Assembly (NCBI GenBank): GCA_963780815.1
Contig: CAWADG010000004.1
Span: 496,001-560,000 of the forward strand
Length of the DNA: 64,000 nucleotides
Direction of reading: 5' to 3'
Origin: VRUE01 sp963780815
Lineage (GTDB): Bacteria; Actinomycetota; Thermoleophilia; Solirubrobacterales; 70-9
This document shows, piece by piece, positions 41,897-52,800 of the stretch (positions are counted from its first letter, which is position 1; every line of letters begins with the position of its first letter). The position numbers and the translations under genes are program-made. A model generated the notes under the pieces. It ran no database searches. It had not been told where the DNA came from and worked only from the letters and a program-made list of their open reading frames with translations.

Positions 41897-42178
41897 GTGG
41901 CATACCTGCTCTCGCATTTCTGGCCGGGCGCGACCGAGGATCAGTACAAGGCGACGATAGCCGTGGTCCACCCTCCGGAGGGTCTGCCCGATGGACAGAT
42001 CTACCACGCCGCCGGCCCGACCGACGGGGGCATGCTCATCGCCGCCGTGTGGGAGTCCAAGGAGCACTCCGACCGGTTCGTCCAGGGGAAACTGCTGCCA
42101 AGCATGCCCGTCGAGGGCGGCTTCGAGGGTCAGCCCGAGGAGCGCGCTGCTGAAATCGTGAACCTGGTGACGGCGTAG
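41897..42178 (+). CDS. Small dimeric alpha+beta barrel-like protein
   Basis: A 93-residue cytoplasmic protein: VAYLLSHFWPGATEDQYKAT, IAVVHPPEGLPDGQIYHAAG, GGMLIAAVWESKEHSDRFVQ. This is the pattern of ABM/EthD-like ferredoxin-fold proteins (a beta strand pair, 'D-G', then W-E-S). Such proteins act as small monooxygenases or binding proteins; nothing here fixes the role. GTG at 41897 after AAAGGA is preferred over an ATG at 41813. Confidence 0.65.
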   Translation: MAYLLSHFWPGATEDQYKATIAVVHPPEGLPDGQIYHAAGPTDGGMLIAAVWESKEHSDRFVQGKLLPSMPVEGGFEGQPEERAAEIVNLVTA

Positions 42179-42197
42179 GGCGGCGGGTCATCCGGAG

Positions 42198-42849
42198 TCA
42201 GATAGGAAGGGCCTTTGCGTGCCAGAAGCATCTGCGGCGTGCTTTGCGACCCTTGACCCTGTGGCATCTGCTCTGTGCCGCCGCCCGCCTCCCGGTCGGC
42301 GTCGGGATCGAAGCGGCGGGGGCCGGCGGCAGGGGAAGGAGATCCATCAGCTCGCAGTTCGACAACGCGTCGACACCCGCCTGGTCGGCCTGCACGGCGC
42401 CGGTTCCCTGACCGCAATCGACGATGTCGTGAACGCCATTCCGGGCCAGGATGATGTCGTTCTGGGTCCCCCCGAGGATTTCGCTTGGCGTCTGGCTCCC
42501 GACGAGTTCATCCTTGCCGGAGCCCCCTTCGACGAGGTTCGGCTCGGTCAAGCCTGTGAAGCCGTTCGCCGCCGTGACCTTGGAGAGATCGATCGTGTCG
42601 TCGCCGGCGTTGGCGTGAATCGCGAGGCGCGCGGGGGACCCGCATCCGATTTCCCGCATATTCGAACCGGACCATGCCGGCTTCGCAATACACGGCGAAG
42701 CGCTCGGTTTCATCCTCGCAGGGAGGGGTCCCCTGAATCGAAAGATCCCCACCTCCGTACCCGAAGCTCGGGGGTTGGCAGGGCGCGGCTTCGGCGCTGT
42801 CCGGGGCGGACGACCAGCCGAAGGACATCGCGCAGGCCGCGATGAGCAC
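42198..42849 (-). pseudogene. RTX/hemolysin-repeat-like secreted protein, frameshifted
   Basis: The first frame (from ATG 42849) gives a signal peptide-like start and APCQPPSFGYGGGDLSIQGT, YCEAGMVRFEYAGN. Near 42660 the sense passes to another frame: GCGSPARLAIHANAGDDTID, LVEGGSGKDELVGSQTPSEI, LGGTQNDIILARNGVHDIVD, i.e. degenerate G-G-x-G-x-D-x-L nonapeptides that bind calcium in RTX proteins. The end is basic with Cys (CHRVKGRKARRRCFW). A one-base change near 42660 is needed to join the halves, so the gene is broken or has a sequencing error. Confidence 0.6.
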
Positions 42850-43185
42850 ACGGCGACTATTCGACCCGGGGAGCAGAGCCGGAGTCTCTCAGGTCTCAGC
42901 CGAAGCCCGAAGCCCCTGGGCCTCCTTGCACTCCGCCTGGACGCATTCCACGCTCGCCTTGAGGATGCGAAGGTCGTGGAGCATGTTCGCGCAGAGCGCC
43001 TCAATCTCGACAAGCGCCAAATCGCGCCGACGGCCGCCACTTCCGTCGGGGGATTGAGCGTCAGCCATGGAGACAGTGCCTCGCCTGAATCACGGTAGTC
43101 CGGCATACGGAGTGCCGCAGGCTCCGGTTCAAGCCCACTGCGAACACCGCCACCAGGAGCAGCTGGGAAAACGAGACCGCGAAGG

Positions 43186-44439
43186 TCACCGGGTGGTCTT
43201 CAGGTTCAGCGGCTTGCTCGTCGTCACCGCGGCGGCGCCCGTCGGCTGGAACGTCACCTTCGCGATGACCCTGACCCTGCCGTTGGCCAGCAGCCTCTTC
43301 TTCGCCTTGCCCTTGGTCCTGACGGTCACCTTCACCGTCTTGGCGGCATTCGGTTTGCGCTGGGCCTTGACGATTCCCTTGCCGGAGATGCTCAGCGTCC
43401 CGGCGGCGGGGACCGTCAGCGTCAGCGTCGCGGTCCCCTTGCTCTTGTTCAGCTTCGCCTTGATGCCGACCCGGGCCTGTCTCACCCGCAGCTGTGCCAC
43501 GCCGCCGGTGCTGCCTCCGGTCGCCGTGGTGGCGTTCAATCGCACCTCGTAGACGCCTTCCTTCGCTTTCGGCGGGACGACGACGACGGCCTTGCGCTGG
43601 CCGGCGAAGCGCTTGCTCGAGCTGAGGGGGCCGATCGGGAAGGTCAACTCCGAGGGCGTCGCGGTTGCTCCGGGCAGCGTGGTCGTCGCGCTCAGCGCAA
43701 AGCTGCTCGGCGGGGCCGCGGCGCTGCTGCCGAAGTCGAAGGCGAAGGGGAGTTCGGCGGTGGCCCCGGCGAAGACGGTCGTTTCCGCCGGCGGTGTGAC
43801 CTTCAGGTCGGAGACTCCGAATTCGACCTCGCCGGTGCTGGTGCAGGCGGCATTTTCATCGGGCGCGGCAGACTCGCATTCGACCGGCCGGTCGGGCGAC
43901 AGGCCCGGCCCCACCTTGCGCCAACCGAATACGAGGAAGTATTTGAGAGGACCGACGAAACTCCCTCCGTCGGCCCCTCCAGGCAGGCCGAAGGGAAATT
44001 TCACCGACCATTCGAAACTGTCGTTTTCGTTCTCCGAAACCGCGTCGGAGAGGTAGCCGATCGCTTCGAGATCCGGGGGACGCCCTTCCAGGCTGTTGAA
44101 GAAAGCATCGATGCTCTGGTTGCGCTGGAAGGTGATCGGCGCGCCGCCCGGGGCCGGGCCGGGGATCGCGGTGAAACTGGCGGGGACGTTGGTCACGCTC
44201 TTGGGCACGATGAATGCCAGGATCACCTGCGCTGTGCCGGTGTAGTCGTCGAGTTCGCATTGGGGTGCCCCCGGCCCTTCTTCTGCACTGCAGAGTTGGA
44301 AGTCGACATCGACGTTCCCGATCCCGCCGGGTTGGCTCGTCTGCTGCGACCCCGGTTTGACGGTGATGCAGGCGCTCAGCGTGAGCGCCAGCGCCACGAA
44401 GGAGGCGAGGACAGCGGCGGTGCGGATGAGCTTGCTCAA
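43186..44439 (-). CDS. Predicted lipoprotein with Ig-like C-terminal domains
   Basis: About 417 residues. Signal peptide IRTAAVLASFVALALTLSAC ends in a lipobox Cys, followed by ITVKPGSQQTSQPGGIGNVD. An N-terminal beta domain of ~200 residues precedes a domain like the ALPHA-N or NEW3 type (SDLKVTPPAETTVFAGATAE), and a C-terminal domain (VGIKAKLNKSKGTATLTLTV, PAAGTLSISGKGIVKAQRKP) that recurs in actinobacterial surface proteins. The frame continues upstream to 44787 but without a signal sequence. TTG at 44439 directly before the signal peptide is my choice, though its ribosome-binding site is weak. Confidence 0.75.
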   Translation of the reverse strand: MSKLIRTAAVLASFVALALTLSACITVKPGSQQTSQPGGIGNVDVDFQLCSAEEGPGAPQCELDDYTGTAQVILAFIVPKSVTNVPASFTAIPGPAPGGAPITFQRNQSIDAFFNSLEGRPPDLEAIGYLSDAVSENENDSFEWSVKFPFGLPGGADGGSFVGPLKYFLVFGWRKVGPGLSPDRPVECESAAPDENAACTSTGEVEFGVSDLKVTPPAETTVFAGATAELPFAFDFGSSAAAPPSSFALSATTTLPGATATPSELTFPIGPLSSSKRFAGQRKAVVVVPPKAKEGVYEVRLNATTATGGSTGGVAQLRVRQARVGIKAKLNKSKGTATLTLTVPAAGTLSISGKGIVKAQRKPNAAKTVKVTVRTKGKAKKRLLANGRVRVIAKVTFQPTGAAAVTTSKPLNLKTTR

Positions 44440-44641
44440 ATTGTCGGTGCCGGCTAGGGCGAAGGAGGGGCATTTTAGACGCGGCCATACGGCCGAGACG
44501 GTCAGACCAGCTGGTCGGTGCTGACCGCCTCGCCGTAGCTGTCGGCGAGGGCCGCCAGGAAAGCGGCATTGACCGCCGCGGCGGGGACGACGACACCGTC
44601 GAACTCGAGGTCCGGGACTTCTGGAAACCTCGACCGCTATA

Positions 44642-46402
44642 TTGATAAACATGGGTTTCAGGGGGACGGGCGAGTTGCCCGTCGACGGCCGCCGTGTAGT
44701 CGGATGGTTTGTTTCGCTCGCCCTCCTCGGGTGCTGCGCGAGCGCGGTCTTCGCACCAGCGGCGAGCGCCGGGGTCGAAGAAATCATGGTGCGGGAGGTC
44801 TACGCGGGGGGCGGCATGAACGACAGCTACGTCGTCCTGCAGGCTTCGGTCCCCGAAGAGAACGAAGTGAGCGGTAGCTCGCTCACGGCATACGGCATCA
44901 CCGGCTCGGTGATGGGGACGGGCACTTTCCCAGGCGACGTGGCCAACGGCGACAGCCAGATGACCCTGCTCGTCGCCGACTCCGGATACCTGACATCCCA
45001 GCTCGCCGGGCCCGTGCCAAACCTGACGATGCCTAGTCTCAACCTCAACCCCTCGGGCGGCGCGGTTTGCTGGGAATCCTTCGACTGCGTCTCCTGGGGC
45101 GATTTCACAGGCACGACCCCCTCGCAGACCGGGGAAAACGCGCCGGCAATGACGTCCAGCGAGCTGTACGCCCTGAATCGGGACATCAACCATGGCTGCC
45201 CCGGGGCGCTCGACGCCGATGACGACACGGACAACAGCCTCGTTGACTTCTCGGAGCGCCTGCCCAACCCCCGCAGCAACAACAGCACGATCCCCGAGGT
45301 CGTTTGCAGCGCGCCGAGTGCGGCGATCGACAGCGCGCCACCGAAGGAAACCGCCTCGACGTCGGCCTCCTTCTCGTTCCACTCCTTCCCTGACGGCGCG
45401 GAAATCGAATGCAGGCTGAGAGGGGAATTCTTCGCCCCCTGTGAATCCGGGACCAAGAGCTACTTGGGGCTGGCCGAGGGAGTCCACCAGTTCCAGGTTC
45501 GCGCCAGGAACAGTCCCGACCCCGCGGGCAACCCGGCGAGCTTCCGCTGGAGAGTGGACCTGACGCCGCCGACCACGACGATCGAAAATCCGCCTCCCAG
45601 TCCGAATCCGGGGCCGGATCTGGCGTTTTACTTCACTGCGTCAGAGCCCGCCACCTTCGAATGCACACTGGCGCCGAGTGGGGAGCCCGACGACTACCGG
45701 AGCTGTCATACGCAGGAGACTTACCTGCACCTGGCCGATGGCACCTACACGTTCGAGGTCCGGGCAACGGACAACGTGGGTCACCTAGGAGCGCCCGCCA
45801 GCTACGAATTCTCAGTGGATTCCACGCTTCTCGACAGAATCCCGCCCGAGACGACGATCACCTCCCATCCTCCGCCGCTGATCTTGGGCCAGAGCGCATC
45901 CTTCACCTACGAATCGAGCGAGCCGAGATCGATGTTCCAGTGCAGGCTGGACGGAGGGGCATTCGAATTCTGCCCGGCCGCTGGCATCACCTTCGACCAT
46001 CTCGCGCTCGGTGGCCACACCTTCGAAGTGCGGGCTCGGGACGAACACGCGAACGTCGACCCCACGCCGGCCGCCTATGCGTTCGAAGTCGGTCCGGCTC
46101 CGATCGTCGAACCGCTGCGGCGGCTGCGGCCCGACACCCGCCTGACCGCGAAGCCCGCTGCGAGGACCCGGCAACGCACTCCGACGCTCCGCTTCGCATC
46201 CAGCGAGCAGGGTGCGGTGTTCCAGTGCAAGCTCGACCACACCCCGTTCTTCAAGCGGTGTCGTTCGCCGCTGACGACCCCGCTGCTTGCGCTCGGCCGG
46301 CACCGCTTCAGGGTTCGATCGGTGGTCGGCGGGTTGACCGACCCAACGCCGGCCACCGTCTCGTTCGAGGTGGTCGGCCCCCCGCGCCATGGGCGCGGGT
46401 AA
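44642..46402 (+). CDS. Secreted protein with lamin-tail-like domain and four Ig-like repeats
   Basis: 586 residues. Signal peptide WFVSLALLGCCASAVFAPAA. The first domain (VEEIMVREVYAGGGMNDSYV, VLQASVPEENEVSGSSLTAY, GTGTFPGDVANGDSQMTLLV) resembles lamin-tail domains of secreted proteins. Four Ig-like modules follow, each with a Cys pair: F-S-F-x-S ... ECRLRGEFFAPC; FECTLAPSGEPDDYRSC; FQCRLDGGAFEFC; FQCKLDHTPFFKRC, and H-x-F-x-V-R-A-x-D. The same module ends the island protein at 15608. No membrane anchor. Probably extracellular binding or adhesion. Confidence 0.82.
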   Translation: MINMGFRGTGELPVDGRRVVGWFVSLALLGCCASAVFAPAASAGVEEIMVREVYAGGGMNDSYVVLQASVPEENEVSGSSLTAYGITGSVMGTGTFPGDVANGDSQMTLLVADSGYLTSQLAGPVPNLTMPSLNLNPSGGAVCWESFDCVSWGDFTGTTPSQTGENAPAMTSSELYALNRDINHGCPGALDADDDTDNSLVDFSERLPNPRSNNSTIPEVVCSAPSAAIDSAPPKETASTSASFSFHSFPDGAEIECRLRGEFFAPCESGTKSYLGLAEGVHQFQVRARNSPDPAGNPASFRWRVDLTPPTTTIENPPPSPNPGPDLAFYFTASEPATFECTLAPSGEPDDYRSCHTQETYLHLADGTYTFEVRATDNVGHLGAPASYEFSVDSTLLDRIPPETTITSHPPPLILGQSASFTYESSEPRSMFQCRLDGGAFEFCPAAGITFDHLALGGHTFEVRARDEHANVDPTPAAYAFEVGPAPIVEPLRRLRPDTRLTAKPAARTRQRTPTLRFASSEQGAVFQCKLDHTPFFKRCRSPLTTPLLALGRHRFRVRSVVGGLTDPTPATVSFEVVGPPRHGRG

Positions 46403-46429
46403 GGGATTCTCGAGCCCGGAGAGCGGCCG

Positions 46430-47059
46430 TCAGCGTGACGCGTAGGGCACGGCCAGCAGACGCCCCAGCTCGGCGCTGATCTCGGGGAGGCGGTCCGCCT
46501 CGCGGGCGTCGATGGCCTCCGCCACGACCGCGACGGCGCCTCCGACCAGGTGGCATTCGATTCCCGACGCCGCGTCGCCCGCGACCCCGCGCGCCATCCG
46601 GCCGGTCCGGAGCTTCTCGGCAAGCCTGGAGACGAGCAGATCACGGGACATTGCGACCTCCGGAACGCCGGCAGAGATCTCGGCTCCCAGCAGCTTCGCG
46701 AGCGAGGGCTCGCGGGAGAGGAATTTCAGGACGTCCTCGACGGCGCGATCCAGGCGCTCGCCGACATCTTCGCCCTCCCGGCAGGTCGAGACGACTTCGA
46801 GCACGCAATCAGCCGCGGTCTGATGGGCGGCCAGCAGGCAGGAATCAACGTTCGGGAACTGCTCGTAGAAGGTCGAGTGCGATACCCCTGCGCGGTCGGC
46901 GATCCGGGCGCTCGTCGTCTTCGTGTAACCGTTTGCGGCCAACACCTCACCCGCCGCCGCAAGCAACCGCCAGCGCTGGTTTTCGGCGACGAGCTCCCGC
47001 GAAAGGCCATGCTTGCCGCGCGGCAGGCGGAATGCGTTGAGTGGAGGCGACTCGGTCAC
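46430..47059 (-). CDS. TetR/AcrR-family transcriptional regulator
   Basis: 209 residues. The N-terminal helix-turn-helix is clear: LLAAAGEVLAANGYTKTTSA, RIADRAGVSHSTFYEQFPNV, DSCLLAAHQT. The C-terminal ligand domain is helical and unremarkable. It lies 44 bp downstream of the large secreted-protein operon on the same strand, so it may be cotranscribed with it or act on it; that is inference. It is convergent with the Ig-repeat gene at 44642. Confidence 0.88.
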   Translation of the reverse strand: MTESPPLNAFRLPRGKHGLSRELVAENQRWRLLAAAGEVLAANGYTKTTSARIADRAGVSHSTFYEQFPNVDSCLLAAHQTAADCVLEVVSTCREGEDVGERLDRAVEDVLKFLSREPSLAKLLGAEISAGVPEVAMSRDLLVSRLAEKLRTGRMARGVAGDAASGIECHLVGGAVAVVAEAIDAREADRLPEISAELGRLLAVPYASR

Positions 47060-47102
47060 GGCCTGGCCAGTCCCACATGCGGACCGTGCGCGCCGTTCGC
47101 CT

Positions 47103-49817
47103 CTAGCCCATGCAGCGCGTCTTCGCCTTGACGTTCTGGTTGTAGCGGCGGCCGTTCTGGCCGACGAACTGCACCTTCGTGACGGCCGGGCTGGAGCAGA
47201 GGTCGCGCGTGTTGACGAGGTAGCCCTTCTTGCCTCCGAGGAGGGTCAGCTGGAAGTGACCGACCGGCGCGTCAGGGACGATCGGCACGATCGTCCTCAA
47301 GTGGCCGCCATTGACCGAGGAGGACTCGGCTTCAGGCGTGATCGTCACCTGCCCGGCGAGGATGAAGACGACGTGCGGCAGTTTGCCGAAGCCGGACACC
47401 GCGTACGCCGGTCCCCGAAGCGGTTCATCGAGCAGCGGCGTTTCTGTCTTCACCGTTCCGATCGGGTTCCGGCCCGCGCATCGTTCTTTCAGCAGCTGCG
47501 TCTTGGAGCAGATGTTGCCGAGGTGGCTCTGGTCGATCGCGAATGCCTTCGGTAGCGTCACCGCAACGCTCTTGATATTGGCATCGCCATGGCGGGTCCG
47601 CAGGTCGAACCGGAGGCTCGGGTTCTCGGACCGCTTGGTCTGGCCCCGGCTGCCGAGCTGCGTGATCGACATCCTCGGCTTGAATCGGAGTGCGGCGCAG
47701 TTCACAGCATGGAACGGAGACGAGAAGGCCGCGAGGGTCCCCTGGTTGCCGATGCCCTGGGAGTCGACGGTGAACTTCGAGCAGTTCGTCGGGTTGATCG
47801 TGAAGTTCGGCCTGTCGATGTTAACCTGGATCGAGCGCATCCTGATCGGGACCCCACCAATGATCTGCGGAACCGGTTCGGAGTCCGCCGTCACCTGGGC
47901 GGTGATCGGGTCCACGTTCAAGCCCACCCTGACGACGACCGAGCCGTAGTCGTAGGGCCCGGCGAGGGCCGGGGTTATCGCCGCAAGGCTGAGGGGGTCG
48001 CCGCCGATCGGTCCCGCGAGGTACATCTTGCCCACGGCATTGAACGGCGAGGATCCGGGACCGGCAGCGACGTTCGTCGTACCGATCTGGCTGGAGGCGG
48101 GACAACTCGGATGCTGCTGCTCGGCGCGGCCGAGATTGGCCGCCGCTGCGGCGATCGCGGCCTCCGGACAGTAGGAGATGCCCTTCAGGTAGCCCGTGAA
48201 TCCGGGCGGCATCCTGAAGCCGAGGTCGTCCAGGAACTGGTCCCCGTCGTCGCGGTCCAGCTTCAGGTGGAAGTTGGAGAACGCCCCGGCCGTGGCATTG
48301 GACATGCCCGCGACCAGGCTCGGGTTGAAGGGCCTGATGACGGCCGGGCACGGTTTGCCGCCGGGGCCCGAGTTGACCCCCAGGTTTGGTTCCGAAGGCT
48401 GGGGCGCGAGCTGGTTGTTCCAAGGGGAGAAGGTCGATCCGATCTTGTAGAGCGTGCAGTGGGTCGGGGTTGCAAGAAGGCCCCGATCGGACGCGAAGAG
48501 GTGCACTTTGAAGGTTTCGAAAGGCACCTGCGGGAGATCCGCGACAGAGAACGTGACCTGCCCCGTGCTCGGGTCGTTGTGAATATCGGCGACGACCTTC
48601 GCATGGATCGCAAAGCCCGATGCAACCATCAGGATCCGGTACTGGTTGCCGGGCTTGGGTTCGCCGATGTACAGAGCACCGTGGAGGGGTTCGTCCAGGG
48701 CGGGGGTGATGATCGAGAAGGTGCCGATCTTCGCCGTTTCGGGGCATTCGTCGACTGCCTCCGAATCGAAGTTCGCCTGCTGATCGGTGCACGCGGTCTG
48801 GCCGTCCGCCGCATCGGGGTTGATCGAAAGGCCTTCCGGCAGGGTCACGAGCGCGGACCTGATCGGCGACGGGCTCGCGCCCTTGCCGAGGAACTGCGCC
48901 GCCTTCAGCTCCATATCTATTCCCGATGGGGAGTCGGCGCTGTTGCTCGTCAGCGCGGCGTTGAGCACCGGTTTGAAGGCCTGCCTTTCGCAATCGGTCG
49001 TCGCGGGGTAGGTGCCCTGATCCTTCGTGACGTGGTCGGGGTCCTGGTAGGTGCGCACTTCCAGCGTCGAGACCAGAGCTTCCCCGGTGCAGATGCTGGG
49101 GTTCTCGATCAGAGGTTTCACCTGGATTCCGGAAGGCCTCGGAATCTGGCCGTTTTTCGAAGCGCACTTCGCGTTGCCCTGTTCGGGGCAGCCGGCCGGC
49201 GCACCCGGCGAGCCGGGCAGGAACCGTTCGAGGTCATGGTCCGATGACGCGGGCAGCCCCCAGACCCGGAAGAGCGCCGAGGCCAGCGGCACCGATTGAG
49301 GTATGCCTTCGACGGTCATTCGCAGGGCATAATCGTTCGCCGTCCGCAGGTGGACCGGGATATTCACCGCGACGTTGATGAGCGGAACGAAGAACGCGAA
49401 GCGCGCCGGCTCTTTTTCCGGTCTCGGGCTGACGACGTACAAGGGCGCCGTGCCCATCAGGAAGTTCGGGTTGCCCTCGTGGTTCGCGCGGACGGTGATG
49501 ATCCCCGCCTGCGAATCCGGCGAGCAGCGCATCAGGGCGAAGTCGGCCGAGCTGCATGGCGTTATCGCGTTCGGGTTGCCGAAGACACCCGGTGGAAGGT
49601 TCACCGAGACGCTTTCGGCGGCCTCCGGCTGGCCCGGTTCGGCGAGCGTGAAGGTCGCAGTGAGATCGGGGTGACCGCCGGCTTCGGTGTTGGTCGTGCT
49701 CGTGTCGAACGATTCGATCCCCTCGGAGGCCTGGGCCGACGCGGCAGCAACAAGCGTGATGACCAGAGCGATCAGGCAGCCGACGACCGCCCGGGTGGAG
49801 GTCCGTGCGTCAGCCAT
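47103..49817 (-). CDS. Large secreted protein, 'B-type' partner (copy 2)
   Basis: About 904 residues with signal peptide (VVGCLIALVITLVAAASAQA). No known domain is evident. It is a paralogue of the 54403-57189 protein along its whole length: both have TTNTEAGGHPDLTATF / TTAQAGGHPDVFAKLNF, SADSPSGIDMELKA / SADSPSGIDLIARV, then GEPKPGNQYRILMVASGFAI, ATPTHCTLYKIGSTFSPWNN, PTNCSKFTVDSQ, and a Cys-containing basic end. Cys pairs recur, so disulfides are likely. ATG 49817 is chosen because it begins MADARTS; an ATG nine bases upstream is possible. It overlaps the stop of the propeller gene upstream by 8 bp. Confidence 0.82.
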   Translation of the reverse strand: MADARTSTRAVVGCLIALVITLVAAASAQASEGIESFDTSTTNTEAGGHPDLTATFTLAEPGQPEAAESVSVNLPPGVFGNPNAITPCSSADFALMRCSPDSQAGIITVRANHEGNPNFLMGTAPLYVVSPRPEKEPARFAFFVPLINVAVNIPVHLRTANDYALRMTVEGIPQSVPLASALFRVWGLPASSDHDLERFLPGSPGAPAGCPEQGNAKCASKNGQIPRPSGIQVKPLIENPSICTGEALVSTLEVRTYQDPDHVTKDQGTYPATTDCERQAFKPVLNAALTSNSADSPSGIDMELKAAQFLGKGASPSPIRSALVTLPEGLSINPDAADGQTACTDQQANFDSEAVDECPETAKIGTFSIITPALDEPLHGALYIGEPKPGNQYRILMVASGFAIHAKVVADIHNDPSTGQVTFSVADLPQVPFETFKVHLFASDRGLLATPTHCTLYKIGSTFSPWNNQLAPQPSEPNLGVNSGPGGKPCPAVIRPFNPSLVAGMSNATAGAFSNFHLKLDRDDGDQFLDDLGFRMPPGFTGYLKGISYCPEAAIAAAAANLGRAEQQHPSCPASSQIGTTNVAAGPGSSPFNAVGKMYLAGPIGGDPLSLAAITPALAGPYDYGSVVVRVGLNVDPITAQVTADSEPVPQIIGGVPIRMRSIQVNIDRPNFTINPTNCSKFTVDSQGIGNQGTLAAFSSPFHAVNCAALRFKPRMSITQLGSRGQTKRSENPSLRFDLRTRHGDANIKSVAVTLPKAFAIDQSHLGNICSKTQLLKERCAGRNPIGTVKTETPLLDEPLRGPAYAVSGFGKLPHVVFILAGQVTITPEAESSSVNGGHLRTIVPIVPDAPVGHFQLTLLGGKKGYLVNTRDLCSSPAVTKVQFVGQNGRRYNQNVKAKTRCMG

Positions 49818-52800
49818 GCTGGCCACCCCGCCTCTTATGCGGAGACCGTTTCGCGTTCGATCGAGTGCTCCGGCGCTTGACGCAATGCCCGTGCTTCCTG
49901 ACCATGCCCTTCTTGCATCCCTTGCTCTTTTGGTGCGTGAGATTGCCGAGGTCGCCTTCGTAAGTGCCGACGTTGGGCGGCGGGGCCACCGCCGTCCCGG
50001 GCCCGCGGCATTCGTCGGCTGACTGGCAGGGCACGCGGCTCGGAAGGTACGAGAGGCCGCCGCCTTCCCGAGCCGTATAGACCTTCATGGTCGGGCCGTT
50101 GTCGTCCTGGGGGATGATCGACTCGCGGGTGAAGAAGTAGGCGTTCTTGCCGTCGCTGTCAACCGTGGCGAGCGCCGCATTGACGACCCCGGTGCCCGTC
50201 GAGATTAGGTTCAACACGCCTTCTCCGTTGGAGGTTTCTTCCCATTCGTAGGCATCGGTCCTGCGGTTCGTGTCCCGCAGGGTCAGCTGCTCGAGTGAGG
50301 TGAAGTACACCCGTCCCTTGTCATCGATGTTGTTGCCGGTCGACGTCAGGAACGCATCGCTCTTCGTGATTGCGTTGGTCGGCGTGCAGGACACGCAGCC
50401 GATCTGTTCATCAGGCGCGTCATACCGATAAACCTGAGCGTTGCCGTCCGTCGACCGTTCGGCCAACTGCACCTTCGACGTGAAGACGGCGTCGTCCCCG
50501 TTCGGCGTGACCTGGAAATCAGCCGAATCGTGGGTTTCCGACTGTTCCGTTGCATGGAGCACGCCGGGGTGATCGATCAGGAGGTATGGCACTTCTTCAT
50601 AGCCGAAAGCGACGATGTCTTCTTCCTTAGTCGCATAGACGTGGTGGTTCGTGCCGTCCACCGCCACGCCGAGGGATTCTTCGTTCAATTTTCCGACTCC
50701 AACGAAGCGATCCGGAAGTTCTTCTTCCTCGTCCGCCGTATAAACGGCGATCTGCTTGCCCTGCTCGACGTACACGTCGCCGGTGCTCGGCTCGACGTAC
50801 ATCGTCTTGCTCTGGCCGGTAACCTGCTTGCCCAGCAGTTCTGGCCCGCTCGCGGAGAACGACGACATCGGGTACCGCCTCAGCGGCCCTTGGCTCCACT
50901 GAGACGCGTAGACGACACCCCCGCCCGCAGCAACCTGGCACGGGTTCATACCCTGCGTTCGAATGGTCGTTTCTTCGTAGTTTGCGTTGGTCACCGGGGT
51001 CGCATTGGAGATCGGGTGGAATTTTCGGACCCCGCCGTAGCTGAAGTCGCCGACATAGACGTCTCCGGTGGCCTGGTCGACCGCAACCCCGCATGCTTCG
51101 TAGAAACCGGTGAGCGCTCCGAGCTGCGCGCCGGTGCTGCTGTAGAGGTTCAGAGTCTGGGAATTTTCCCGGGTGTAGAAGTCGTCATGGAACGGTGAGC
51201 TTGCGTCGTTGTCAACCGCGATGGTGGTTTCAGTTCCACCTCCGGTGGAGAGCCCGGCGATCTTGTTGGTGCCCGCCCCGGAGCCCGCCGTGAACGGATA
51301 CGGGTTGCCTTCGGAGTCGTAGCGCGAAACACGCCCGGAGTACTGTTCGACGACGTAGACGGCGCCGTTGGATTCATTCACCGCCAGGTCCCTGGGACCG
51401 GTATGCGACCCCCCGAAGTTCGACGTGATTACCGGATGCCGCGGAGGCGAGGGCGGCGGTTTGATGTGGCTGTCGTCCATCAGTCCGACGAACTCGGGCT
51501 GACCGGATCCCGGCCTTACGACGTAGACGTTGGGCTCGTCCTGGATTCCGTGTGAGGGACCGGCCAGGAGCTCCGGGCTCATGAAGTAGATCGTCCCGTC
51601 TCCCGCTGCCACCCCGGCGCCGCCCGCAAACGCCAGGGCGCCGCAGTTCGGCCCGCCTTCGCTGACGTTCCATTCGTCGGGAGGTTCACAGGCGTCGCTG
51701 TTGCCAGTTCCACCGACTCCGGTCGAAACGCGCGTGATCGAGGAACTCGATGGCCCGATCGTCGCACGGAAGATGTCGGGGCTCGAATCAGCGTCGTCGG
51801 CAAGGTGTTCGTCGCTTGTGAAGTAGACCTTGGTTCCGTCGTCGGTCATCCCGTTGTAGAGGACTCCGTCAGCCGTATCGGCAACCAGGACCGAGTTCGA
51901 GCTCGTCCCGATGTGCATATAGAGGTCGTAGCGCGTGTTGCCGTCCGCGTCGACTGCGACCGGGAGGCCGATGAGTATGCGGCTTCCATCGCTCGAGATG
52001 GCCAGCTCGGCCGGTTCACCCGACATCGTCGAGCCGTTCGGCATGGTCGACACGACCTGGGTCGCGTCCGTCGCGAGATCGCGGTCGTACAGAGAGAGCG
52101 CGCCGTCGTTTCCGGTCGGCTCGAACTGCTGTTCAGAGCCGAACACGAAGTGCTCGCCGTCCGCCGACAGCGGCACGTTGATCTTGCCCGCGGATTCGGG
52201 GTCCGGAACGTTGATCGAGCCCTTCATCCCCTGGATGAGATTGCCATTGGGCAACCGGATCGGCACGCCGGTGCTGCCGTCCGCAAAACACGGCGAGCAG
52301 TGATTCGGCGCGCCAAATGCGTAGTCCGTGAGGCTGGCGTCGGCCCCGGAAAGGGTCGACGCGAACGGATTTGCCGAAGGGACGGTCGCAGGAAGGCCGA
52401 CATATCTGGTCACCCACCCCTTTTCCCCTTCACGCGTCGCCACATACGGGTCGGTCCCGAGGTTGACCGGATTACCGGCAATGCCCGGCAGTTTCCCGGC
52501 GCTCGTCGTGTAGAGGAAGCGGTCGCTCGCCTGCGGATAGGCATTCAGCGGTGTCGATCCTTCGACGATGTTCGACTCGACGTCATATCCACCGGCGTCG
52601 GCGGCGGAGACGAGCTCATATCCGCGGCAATGCGAGAGTTTGGAGGCGCCGCTGAGCCTGCGGCCGAGTGAATTCGGGCATGGGTCGATGCCGCCCGGAT
52701 CCAACGGGAAGGTGTGGAAGACGAATTCTTCGCCGTAGCCGACCCCGCTCTGATCGTTTTCGCCGACGAACCGGAAGTGATACGTCTGCCCCGGTTCGAG

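Noticed and set aside
44260..44457. Short plus-strand frames around the lipoprotein start
   Set aside because: They are antisense to the lipoprotein signal peptide, with no start site or codon bias.
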